Shown piece by piece: positions 1-5,319 of a stretch of DNA of 5,319 nt. Each line of letters opens with the position of its first letter. Position 1 is the stretch's first letter. A program made the translations under genes and the position numbers. This DNA is from Burkholderiales bacterium (GTDB lineage: Bacteria > Pseudomonadota > Gammaproteobacteria > Burkholderiales > Burkholderiaceae). Where the stretch lies: positions 1 through 5,319 of the forward strand of contig CANFNO010000250.1 of the NCBI GenBank assembly GCA_947447845.1. Reading direction: 5' to 3'. The notes under the pieces are model-generated. The model did no database searches and was not told the origin of the DNA. It worked only from the letters and a program-made list of their open reading frames with translations.

Positions 1-103
1 CTATCTGGTGGAACTGGGTCGCCGTGTGGCGATGGAGCATCTGGATCAGATACGCAGCAAGCTGGACGCAGCCAAAGATGCCCATGAACTTTGGGTAGCC
101 TGA
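1..103 (+). CDS. C-terminal end of an unidentified protein (5'-truncated by window edge)
   Basis: An open frame enters from the left edge, with its first full codon at base 2, and ends at TGA 101-103. It leaves 33 residues ending HELWVA. The tail is rich in charged residues (ELGRR, EHLDQIRSKLD, AAKDAHE) and looks like one amphipathic helix, possibly a short coiled coil. No catalytic or binding motif is visible and I do not recognise the family. It converges on the minus-strand transporter gene, with 34 bp between the two stops and no clear terminator hairpin there. The support is the unbroken frame with codon use like its neighbours; a chance open frame of this length is possible but less likely. 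Confidence 0.5.
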   Translation, partial: YLVELGRRVAMEHLDQIRSKLDAAKDAHELWVA

Positions 104-137
104 CGGATTCTTGGGTTGTTGTCTGTTGACGCCTCGA

Positions 138-1025
138 TTAGCGCGCGAGTCGGCGCCGGATGGTGGGCCAGAGGAGGTTAACGGCCAAACCGCCCATCAC
201 CAGCGCTGCTGCCACCAACTTCCAGGCTGGCAACGTTTCGCCCAGCCACCAGCTCGACGCACCCATGCCAAACACCGGCACCAGCAAGGCCATGGGTGTG
301 ATCGTGGCAGCCGGATGGCGCGCCAGCAGCCAGCCCCAGGCGGCGTAGCCAAAGAGCGAGTTGCCCCACGACTGCCATGCCACAGCGGCCCAGGTCGCCC
401 AACTGGCATCGCGCAGTCCGGTGGCTATCGCGTCGCCCCCTTCAAACACATACGACAACACAAACAGCGGTGGCACCGCATAGGCGCTGGACCACACCAC
501 ATAGGCCAGCATGTTGGCGGGCTTGCCCTCTTTGGCCGCAATGTTGCCGCCGGCCCAGCTGAGGGCCGCGCCCAAAATCATGACCAGGCCCAGCACCGTG
601 GTCGTGCCATCGGTGTGCATGCCAATGTTGGCGATACCGGCGGTTGCCAGCAACAAGGCAAACCACTGAAAGGGCTGCACCCGCTCGCCATTCATGCGCA
701 TGGACAGGCCAATGGTAAAGAACACCTGGGTCTGCACCACCAGCGAGGCAATGCCGGGGGAGATGTGACCGTTGATGGCCAGGTACAACAGGCCAAATTG
801 CCCGACACCGATCAGCACGCCATACAGCGCAACATTGCGCCAACCCACCGTGGGCCGGGGCAGAAAAAACAGCGCGGGGAACAGCGCCAGCGTGAAGCGC
901 AGTGCCGCAAACAACAGCGGCGGTAAGTGGCCCAGCGCGAGTTTGATGACAACAAAGTTGGTGCCCCACACTGCGACAACCGCAAGCGCAAGCAGGAAAT
1001 GGCGAAACGGAAGGGCAGCAGGCAT
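138..1025 (-). CDS. eamA: EamA/DMT-family inner-membrane transporter, cysteine/O-acetylserine exporter-like
   Basis: This encodes a 295-residue polytopic inner-membrane protein of the drug/metabolite transporter superfamily with two tandem EamA domains, roughly residues 10-135 and 145-288, and about ten hydrophobic segments. The first helix carries AVWGTNFVVIKLALG, followed by the PPLLFAALRF segment. The first repeat ends near GER (113-115) and the second has LGETL (261-265); these are the usual positions of this motif in both halves. The wording matches my recollection of E. coli EamA (YdeD), which exports O-acetylserine and cysteine (WGLNFVVIK, ASLVLQAQAFFTI, FSWACGNI), so the subfamily is fairly secure; the substrate is inferred. 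I chose ATG at 1025; an in-frame TTG at 1052 would add nine residues. Neither has a good Shine-Dalgarno sequence, but the ATG start places the first helix as in the E. coli protein. It lies downstream of the AraC-type gene on the same strand, 99 bp apart, so co-transcription is possible. Confidence 0.88.
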   Translation of the reverse strand: MPAALPFRHFLLALAVVAVWGTNFVVIKLALGHLPPLLFAALRFTLALFPALFFLPRPTVGWRNVALYGVLIGVGQFGLLYLAINGHISPGIASLVVQTQVFFTIGLSMRMNGERVQPFQWFALLLATAGIANIGMHTDGTTTVLGLVMILGAALSWAGGNIAAKEGKPANMLAYVVWSSAYAVPPLFVLSYVFEGGDAIATGLRDASWATWAAVAWQSWGNSLFGYAAWGWLLARHPAATITPMALLVPVFGMGASSWWLGETLPAWKLVAAALVMGGLAVNLLWPTIRRRLAR

Positions 1026-1052
1026 GCGGCTATTGTGACCGCTGGCATTCAA

Positions 1053-1068
1053 CGGCTGGTGTGAGCCG
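1053..1068 (-). other. Small hairpin between the AraC-type gene and the transporter gene
   Basis: CGGCT (1053-1057) pairs with AGCCG (1064-1068) around a 6-base loop. On the minus strand it lies between the regulator stop (1125) and the transporter ATG (1025). It is not followed by a U-run, so it is at best a weak or partial terminator. If TTG 1052 were the transporter start, the stem would sit directly over the ribosome binding region. Confidence 0.2.
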
Positions 1069-1124
1069 CAATGAGGCGGTGGCGATGCATTTGGGCTGCA
1101 CGCAGACAGGTCAGCGCACCGCGA

Positions 1125-2003
1125 TCAGACGGTATTTTCCCGGCCTCTTGCGAGCCATTCACGGGTTGATATTCCGGTGCGCTGTGCAAAAACACGCGAC
1201 AGGGCCGACGCATTCGCATAGCCCAGTTCGGGCGCTATCAACTTGACTGCGCGACCTTGCGTCAACTGTTTCTTGGCCAGCGTGATGCGCCAATCGGTTA
1301 AGTAGTCGGCGGGCGCCGTGCCCACTACCCTTTTGAACCGGGTTGCAAAGGCGCTGCGTGACATGGCTGCATGCCCCGCAAGCAATTCCAGCGACCAGGT
1401 CCGTTGCGGGCTTTCATGCATCGCGGTGAGGGCTCGGGCTAATTGTGGGTCCGCCAGACCGGACAGCAAACCGCTGGAGACACCAACCTCCTCTGCGTTA
1501 TCGAGCACCCAGCGCATCAACTGGAGCAAGACCACTTCAAACAATCGATCAACGATCAACCGCTGGCCACAGCGCGCCAGATCGGCCTCCAGAAATAGAA
1601 GGTTCAATGCCCCCTCCAAGCCCTGCACACGCGCCAGTGGCAAAACGATCAGCGGCGGCAACGCGCGCACCAGCGGATGGCTGGCCCCGCCTTCAAAGTG
1701 AACGGAGGCACAGGTGAAGTCCGAGCCTTCGACCGGCGCATTGTGAAACTGGTGCGCCAGCGGCTGCGGATAGAAAAAGAGCGTGGGCTCGTTCACCTCA
1801 AGGCGCTGCATCACGCCAGCGCCTTGGGAGTGGGTGAGCACCATGCTGCCCTTGCGCAGCACATGAAAAAACCCCCTTCCCGCTTGCGCGTCAAAGCGGG
1901 TGACACCACAAAGGGCACCGGTATGAAACAACCGGGCCGAGACCTGAAACCGCTCCAACAAAGACGACAGGCGATCCAGGGTCACGAGTGAATTGGGACT
2001 CAT
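1125..2003 (-). CDS. AraC-family transcriptional regulator with cupin-like sensor domain
   Basis: This encodes a 292-residue cytoplasmic DNA-binding regulator. Residues about 8-170 form the cupin-type AraC sensor domain (GFFHVLRKGSMVL, then NEPTLFFYPQPLAHQF, a beta-barrel pattern). Residues about 185-285 form the AraC/XylS domain. The first helix-turn-helix is near 204-226 (LELLAGHAAMSRSAFATRFK) and the second near 252-275 (IAPELGYANASALSRVF), followed by the typical GISTREWL end. The conserved ADPQLARAL lead-in to the HTH half is present. I chose ATG at 2003, because family members usually begin a few residues before the LDRLSSLL helix. An in-frame ATG at 2048 would add 15 atypical residues and overlaps a TATGAT that could be the gene's own -10 box. 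Neither start has a clear Shine-Dalgarno sequence. Its divergent placement next to the three-gene set at 2106-4000 suggests it controls that set and perhaps itself. The ligand is unknown. Confidence 0.9.
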   Translation of the reverse strand: MSPNSLVTLDRLSSLLERFQVSARLFHTGALCGVTRFDAQAGRGFFHVLRKGSMVLTHSQGAGVMQRLEVNEPTLFFYPQPLAHQFHNAPVEGSDFTCASVHFEGGASHPLVRALPPLIVLPLARVQGLEGALNLLFLEADLARCGQRLIVDRLFEVVLLQLMRWVLDNAEEVGVSSGLLSGLADPQLARALTAMHESPQRTWSLELLAGHAAMSRSAFATRFKRVVGTAPADYLTDWRITLAKKQLTQGRAVKLIAPELGYANASALSRVFAQRTGISTREWLARGRENTV

Positions 2004-2105
2004 ATTGTACGAATAGGTATTTTGTGTGGACTTATAGATACCAATCATACAGAAATGCCGCGCACACTAGCTTCTCTTGCCACTCCACCCTTAAAGGAAA
2101 ACACC
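2004..2105. promoter_or_regulatory. Divergent promoter/operator region between the AraC-type regulator and the AhpD-like gene
   Basis: This 102-bp gap is clearly more A/T-rich (about 2001-2050) than the flanking genes and separates two divergent starts, so it must hold promoters for both. Visible candidates are TATGAT on the minus strand (2049-2044), a possible -10 for the regulator, and TATAGA on the plus strand (2033-2038), a possible -10 for the AhpD-like gene. Neither has a good -35 at normal spacing, which would fit activator-dependent promoters. An imperfect inverted repeat lies here: TAGGTATTT (2014-2022) and AGATACCAA (2036-2044), with 7 of 9 positions matching, a perfect GGTAT/ATACC core and arm centres 22 bp apart. 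The repeat is a plausible regulator site. Promoter presence is well supported by layout; the exact elements are tentative. Confidence 0.5.
2093..2098 (+). promoter_or_regulatory. Ribosome binding site of the AhpD-like gene
   Basis: AAAGGA ends 7 bases before ATG 2106. This fixes the start there and argues against the upstream in-frame ATG at 2022, which would add 28 residues read through the promoter region. Confidence 0.75.
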
Positions 2106-2651
2106 ATGCCCCGCGTTCAACTAATCGACTCCACCAACACCACCGCAAACCGCCAGGCACTGCTGGAGCAGGTACACAAAGCGTTCGGTGCGAAGCCCAA
2201 TATGTTCAGGGCTGTCGCCAACTCACCCGCTGCGCTGAAAAGCATGTGGGGCGCGTTCGGCGCGCTCGGTTCAGGAGTGCTGGGGGCCAAGTTGGGCGAA
2301 CAAATCGCCGTGGCAATCGCGGACCGCAACCGCTGCGAATACTGCCTGGCTGCACACACGGTTCTGGGCAAAGGCGCCGGTGTCAGCTCGGAAGAAATGA
2401 CGGCGGCCCAGGCAGGCCAGTCTGCGGACCCCAAGACGGCAGCAGCCCTGACCTTTGCCTTGAAGGTTGTCAGCAACCGTGCACAACTGTCTGACGACGA
2501 CTTTCAGGGCCTGCGCAATGCCGGATTTGACGACGAGCACATTGTCGAAATCCTGGCCCATGTGGCGCTGAACATCTTCACCAACTACGTCAACGTGGCG
2601 TTTGAAGTGCCGGTGGACTTTCCAAAAGTAGCCCTGAACCCTGTCGCCTGA
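2106..2651 (+). CDS. AhpD-like carboxymuconolactone decarboxylase (CMD) family protein
   Basis: This encodes a 181-residue all-helical protein of the AhpD/CMD superfamily, probably cytoplasmic. The core signature is GEQIAVAIADRNRCEYCLAAH: Cys77 and Cys80 form the CxxC redox pair, His84 follows, and Glu65 sits 12 residues before the first cysteine. Spacing matches the Glu118, Cys130, Cys133 and His137 of M. tuberculosis AhpD. The position of the AhpD proton-relay His132, between the cysteines, holds Tyr79 instead. The cysteines argue for a peroxidase or thiol-reductase type of protein and against a true gamma-carboxymuconolactone decarboxylase of the beta-ketoadipate pathway, which lacks this pair. 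A second helical stretch (FALKVV, then EILAHVALNIFTNYVNVAFEV at 147-167) is typical of the family. It is the first gene of a plus-strand set, has a good ribosome binding site and is divergent from an AraC-type regulator. Family is confident; the substrate is unknown. Confidence 0.92.
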   Translation: MPRVQLIDSTNTTANRQALLEQVHKAFGAKPNMFRAVANSPAALKSMWGAFGALGSGVLGAKLGEQIAVAIADRNRCEYCLAAHTVLGKGAGVSSEEMTAAQAGQSADPKTAAALTFALKVVSNRAQLSDDDFQGLRNAGFDDEHIVEILAHVALNIFTNYVNVAFEVPVDFPKVALNPVA

Positions 2652-2658
2652 TGAACCA

Positions 2659-2692
2659 ACCGGGCGTCTGGCATTTGCTGCCAGCGCCCGGT
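2659..2692 (+). repeat. Strong intercistronic hairpin (inverted repeat)
   Basis: ACCGGGCG (2659-2666) pairs perfectly with CGCCCGGT (2685-2692), and CTGGCA (2668-2673) pairs with TGCCAG (2679-2684). The result is a 14-bp stem with one bulged T (2667) and a 5-base loop (2674-2678). It begins 8 bases after the AhpD-like stop and ends 23 bases before the redoxin ATG. No U-run follows on either strand, so it does not look like a standard intrinsic terminator. An mRNA-stabilising or processing hairpin, partial attenuator or repeat-family element are possible. Confidence 0.75.
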
Positions 2693-2715
2693 CCACCCCT
2701 GAAAGCCCTCTCACC

Positions 2716-3297
2716 ATGTCGCACATCGGCTCTATTGCACCGTCCCTCCAAGTTGCCCAGTGGTTCAACGCGGTCACTCCCATCACCCTGAATGCTTTGC
2801 GCGGGCGCGTCGTCGTGGTGCATGCATTTCAGATGCTGTGCCCCGGTTGCGTGTCGCAGGGAATTCCCCAGGCCATGAAGGTGCATGCGCAGTTCCCCTC
2901 CAGCGAAGTGGTGGTGCTGGGTTTGCACACGGTGTTTGAACACCATGACGCGATGGGTCCGAATGCCTTAAAGGCCTTTTTGCACGAGTACCGCATCACC
3001 TTCCCGGTCGGGGTGGATTTGCCCGTCAAGGGTCACCGCATCCCGGCCACGATGCAGGCGTATGAACTTCGCGGTACGCCCAGCTTGGTCGTCATCGACC
3101 GCCAGGGTGTGATCCGCTTGCATCACTTCGGTCATATCGATGATTTGCAGCTGGGCGCATTGATTGGGGCGCTGATTTGCGAGGGTGCGGCCCCACAAAC
3201 CGCATCAGAAGCTGCCAACCACAATCAACCAAAGCCCGCTGCAGAAATGCGCGTGGATTGCGATGAATCTCACTGCGCAATCGCAAAGAAGGAATAA
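2716..3297 (+). CDS. Thioredoxin-fold redoxin (peroxiredoxin/TlpA-like) with CPGC motif and cysteine-bearing tail
   Basis: This encodes a 193-residue thioredoxin-fold protein. After a short lead (SHIGSIAPSLQV), strand RVVVVHAF leads into QMLCPGC with Cys42 and Cys45, the expected redox centre at the start of the main helix. The redoxin-like insert follows (VVVLGLHTVFEHHDAM, then AFLHEYRITFPVGVD). The cis-proline is in RGTPSLVVIDRQG (Thr121-Pro122), with the last strand near VIRLHHFG. There is no signal peptide or membrane segment, so unlike exported TlpA/ResA it is probably cytoplasmic. Residues about 156-180 form an Ala/Pro/Asn-rich linker, and the tail carries Cys182 and Cys187 (CDESHC) plus a Lys-rich end; Cys155 is a fifth cysteine. 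The ribosome binding site is weak (GAAAG, about 10 bases upstream of ATG). It lies 64 bp after the AhpD-like gene, and its stop is 4 bp from the amidotransferase start. Fold is confident; the substrate is unknown. Confidence 0.88.
   Translation: MSHIGSIAPSLQVAQWFNAVTPITLNALRGRVVVVHAFQMLCPGCVSQGIPQAMKVHAQFPSSEVVVLGLHTVFEHHDAMGPNALKAFLHEYRITFPVGVDLPVKGHRIPATMQAYELRGTPSLVVIDRQGVIRLHHFGHIDDLQLGALIGALICEGAAPQTASEAANHNQPKPAAEMRVDCDESHCAIAKKE
3286..3293 (+). promoter_or_regulatory. Ribosome binding site of the amidotransferase gene, inside the end of the redoxin gene
   Basis: AAGAAGGA lies in the last codons of the redoxin gene, just before its TAA (3295-3297), and 8 bases before ATG 3302. The arrangement favours translational coupling and fixes the start at 3302 rather than the longer open frame that begins at 3185. 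Confidence 0.75.
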
Positions 3298-3301
3298 CGC
3301 C

Positions 3302-4000
3302 ATGAAATGCATTGCCATTCGGCATCTGAAATTTGAAGACCTCGGAACCTTTGAGGAAGTGTTGATTCAACGTGGCTTTGCGGTTGAATACCTCGAAGCC
3401 GGTCCGCACACCTTGGACAACTGGAACGAGGACGCAGCCGATCTCGTCGTCGTACTGGGCGGCCCGATTGGGGTGAATGAAGTGGCTGACTATCCCTGGC
3501 TCCGGCAGGAGATCGACATCATTGGTCGTCGTTTGCGTCAGGACCGGCCAACACTGGGCATTTGCCTGGGGGCGCAAATCATGGCGGCGGCACTGGTGGC
3601 AGCCGTCTACCCGGGACGCACCAAAGAAATTGGCTGGGCTCCCCTGCAACTGACACCAGCTGCCCACAGCATGGGCCTACAGGCGCTTGCGCATTGGGAT
3701 GTGCTGCATTGGCATGGCGACACTTTTGACTTGCCCGAGGGTGCGAGCTTGCTGGCTTCAACGGATCTGACACCTAACCAAGCGTTTTCATATGGACGTT
3801 GCGCGCTGGCTTTGCAGTTTCATGCGGAAGCGCACGGTGCGCAGATGGAGCCCTGGCTGATCGGGCACACGCTGGAGTTACGCAACGCGGGCATCGACAT
3901 CAACCAGTTGCGCCAGGCCGGGCCAAAGGACGCCGCTGCAAAGGCCTCAGCAGGACAAGCCATGCTGGAGCAATGGCTGATTCACGCGGGTCTGATTTAG
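3302..4000 (+). CDS. Class I glutamine amidotransferase-like protein (GMP synthase glutaminase-domain family)
   Basis: This encodes a 232-residue single-domain class I (triad) glutamine amidotransferase. The strand DLVVVLGGPIGV (48-58) is followed by PTLGICLGAQIMA with nucleophile Cys88 in the nucleophile elbow. HWHGDTFDLP lies at 136-145, and LQFHAEAH supplies His174 and Glu176 of the triad. The usual HPE is HAE here, a variation that keeps both triad residues. The size and motifs match stand-alone proteins related to the GuaA glutaminase half; there is no synthetase domain, so it is not GuaA itself. Such proteins hydrolyse glutamine, or gamma-glutamyl compounds in some relatives, and pass or release ammonia; which applies here cannot be told. 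ATG 3302 has a strong ribosome binding site and follows the redoxin stop by 4 bp, so the two genes are almost certainly co-transcribed. The gene ends convergent with the CoA-transferase. Confidence 0.9.
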   Translation: MKCIAIRHLKFEDLGTFEEVLIQRGFAVEYLEAGPHTLDNWNEDAADLVVVLGGPIGVNEVADYPWLRQEIDIIGRRLRQDRPTLGICLGAQIMAAALVAAVYPGRTKEIGWAPLQLTPAAHSMGLQALAHWDVLHWHGDTFDLPEGASLLASTDLTPNQAFSYGRCALALQFHAEAHGAQMEPWLIGHTLELRNAGIDINQLRQAGPKDAAAKASAGQAMLEQWLIHAGLI

Positions 4001-4018
4001 CGCAACCCTGCAAACAAA

Positions 4019-4033
4019 CTGTGTCGGGGACAG
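4019..4033 (+). repeat. Short GGGGACAG-containing palindromic motif between convergent genes
   Basis: CTGTGTCGGGGACAG contains TGTC (4022-4025) and GACA (4029-4032) around GGG, or CTGT/ACAG as outer arms. It lies in the 43-bp gap between the amidotransferase and CoA-transferase stops. The stem is too short, and lacks a U-run, to be a convincing terminator. The GGGGACAG word recalls short extragenic repeats that I associate with REP-type elements in proteobacteria, but one copy in this window cannot prove it. Confidence 0.25.
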
Positions 4034-4043
4034 ATACCAGACG

Positions 4044-5285
4044 TCACACGACCCGGCCCACCTGCAAGGCGGCAATTTGGACAGCATCCAGCCCCATCTC
4101 CGTCAACACTTCCAGCGTGTGCTCACCCAACGCGGGTGGCGGGTTGCGCAGTACCGGCGGCGTGGACATCAGGCGCAGCGGGCTGGCGACGCTGGAGATG
4201 GCGGCGACTGAAGTCTGGGCCTGTGCCTCCACGGAAGTGGGCTGGGTGATCTTCAGGGCGCGGTGCTGCACCTGGGCATCGGCAAAGGCCTGGTCCATGG
4301 TGTTGATGGGGCCGCAGGGCACGGCCTTGTCTTCCAGCGCAGCAATCCAGGCGGCCGTGCTGCGGGTGCGGGTAGCCGCCTGCATTAACTCCACCAGCGC
4401 CACACGGTTGGTGACGCGAGCGGTGTTGCTGGTAAAGCGCGTGTCAGTCGCCCACTCGGCGTGGCCTGCCACTTCGCAGAAACGTGCAAACTGGCCGTCG
4501 TTGCCAATCGCCAGCAACATGGCACCGTCTGCGGTTTCAAAGTCCTGATACGGCGCCAAACTCGGGTGGCTATTGCCCTGTCGCATCGGCACTTTGCCGG
4601 TGTTCAAAAACCCAGCCGCCTGATTCGCCAGAATGGCCATGCCCACATCCAGCAAGGCCATGTCGATGTATTGCCCCTCGCCCGTGCGGTGCCGCACTTC
4701 GAGCGCAGCCAGGATGGCGCTGGTGGCATAGACGCCGGTAAACACGTCGATGATGGCCACACCTACGCGCATGGGTGGTGCGTCCGCTTGTCCGGTGATG
4801 CTCATCATGCCGGTCATGGCCTGGATCATTAGGTCGTAACCCGCGCGCTCGGCATAGGGCCCATCCTGACCAAAGCCGGTGATGGAGCAATAGATGAGCT
4901 TGGGGTTGAGCTTTTTCAGGCTTTCGTAATCCAGCCCGTATTGCGTCAACCCGCCGACCTTGAAGTTCTCCACCACGATGTCACTTTGCAGCGCCAAGGT
5001 GCGGATGAGTTCCTGCCCCTCGGGTTTGGACATGTCGATGGTGACGGAGCGTTTGTTGCGGTTGCAGGCGGCGTAGTAGCTGGCCTGCTGGGTGTTGTTG
5101 CCCTCGGCGTCCTGCAAGAACGGAGGCCCCCAGTGGCGCGTGTCGTCGCCTACCACGGGACGCTCGACCTTGATCACGTCCGCGCCCAGGTCGGCCAGCA
5201 TTTGGGTGCACCAGGGGCCTGCCAGTACACGCGACAGGTCGAGCACCTTGATGTGGGAGAGAGCGCCTTGGGTTGGGTTGGTCAT
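4044..5285 (-). CDS. Class III (CaiB/BaiF family) acyl-CoA:carboxylate CoA-transferase
   Basis: This encodes a 413-residue cytoplasmic enzyme of the class III CoA-transferase family, which moves CoA between an acyl-CoA and a carboxylic acid through aspartyl-anhydride intermediates. The N-terminal IKVLDLSRVLAGPWCTQMLADLGADVIKVE (12-41) and NRNKRSVTIDM (75-85) are family hallmarks. The catalytic Asp is very probably Asp151 in AGYDLMIQAMTGMM, equivalent to Asp169 of formyl-CoA transferase. VVENFKVGG, TGFGQDGPY and TGEGQYIDMALLD are further conserved blocks, and PYQDFETADG begins the second part. Full length suits the family (about 380-450). The start at ATG 5285 has a weak AGAAG 10 bases upstream. 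The acids served cannot be read from sequence. A dicarboxyl-CoA role, as in succinate/hydroxymethylglutarate CoA-transferases, is possible from the GNSHPSLAPYQ region but unproven. It is convergent to the amidotransferase gene and belongs to a separate unit whose upstream part lies beyond the window. Confidence 0.93.
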   Translation of the reverse strand: MTNPTQGALSHIKVLDLSRVLAGPWCTQMLADLGADVIKVERPVVGDDTRHWGPPFLQDAEGNNTQQASYYAACNRNKRSVTIDMSKPEGQELIRTLALQSDIVVENFKVGGLTQYGLDYESLKKLNPKLIYCSITGFGQDGPYAERAGYDLMIQAMTGMMSITGQADAPPMRVGVAIIDVFTGVYATSAILAALEVRHRTGEGQYIDMALLDVGMAILANQAAGFLNTGKVPMRQGNSHPSLAPYQDFETADGAMLLAIGNDGQFARFCEVAGHAEWATDTRFTSNTARVTNRVALVELMQAATRTRSTAAWIAALEDKAVPCGPINTMDQAFADAQVQHRALKITQPTSVEAQAQTSVAAISSVASPLRLMSTPPVLRNPPPALGEHTLEVLTEMGLDAVQIAALQVGRVV

Positions 5286-5319
5286 GTTGTTGTCGCTTCT
5301 GTGCTGTCTGCGTTTGTCA

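Noticed and set aside
104..137. Terminator between the converging first gene and transporter gene
   Set aside because: No stem of useful length with a U-run can be seen on either strand.
111..926. Plus-strand open frame of 271 codons
   Set aside because: It lies antisense to the transporter gene. Its product is His/Gln/Arg/Gly-rich with no domain pattern, while the minus-strand frame gives a textbook EamA protein.
1026..1124. Separate small gene between the regulator and transporter genes
   Set aside because: Short frames here have no ribosome binding site or protein pattern, and the gap is better read as the transporter leader.
2271..2786. Minus-strand open frame of 171 codons
   Set aside because: It is antisense to the AhpD-like and redoxin genes, crosses the intercistronic hairpin and shows no family pattern.
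3185..3301. Longer N-terminus for the amidotransferase (39 extra codons)
   Set aside because: The extension lies within the redoxin gene, whereas ATG 3302 has a strong ribosome binding site and begins exactly at the first strand of the fold.
3799..4548. Plus-strand open frame of 249 codons bridging the amidotransferase end and the CoA-transferase
   Set aside because: It runs out of frame through two well-supported genes and has no recognisable domain; it is a product of high G+C.

Overview
The window reads as chromosomal DNA of a betaproteobacterium, most likely of the Burkholderiales/Comamonadaceae type. This is inferred from the high G+C, the strong G/C preference at third codon positions and the kind of genes present. 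There is no phage, plasmid, insertion sequence, CRISPR array, rRNA or tRNA. Genes fill nearly all of it and no gap exceeds about 110 bases.

Layout from left to right. (1) The last 33 codons of an unidentified plus-strand gene (1-103). (2) A minus-strand EamA-type drug/metabolite transporter, very similar in pattern to the E. coli cysteine/O-acetylserine exporter EamA (138-1025). (3) A minus-strand AraC-family regulator with an N-terminal cupin-like sensor region (1125-2003). (4) Divergent from it, across about 100 bp, a compact plus-strand set of three genes: an AhpD-like carboxymuconolactone decarboxylase-family protein with a CxxC centre (2106-2651), a thioredoxin-fold redoxin with a CPGC centre and an extra cysteine pair in its tail (2716-3297), and a class I glutamine amidotransferase-like protein (3302-4000). 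(5) A convergent minus-strand class III (CaiB/BaiF) CoA-transferase (4044-5285).

The most coherent unit is the AraC regulator with the three divergent genes. The first two of these both carry vicinal redox cysteines, and AhpD-type proteins are known elsewhere to pass electrons to peroxiredoxins. A small regulated thiol-redox or detoxification module is therefore a reasonable inference. The substrate, the signal and the role of the amidotransferase cannot be read from the sequence. The transporter and the CoA-transferase look like ordinary flanking metabolic genes.

Non-coding points of note are a strong 34-base hairpin between the AhpD-like and redoxin genes, an imperfect inverted repeat in the divergent promoter region, and a short GGGGACAG-containing motif between the convergent amidotransferase and CoA-transferase genes.
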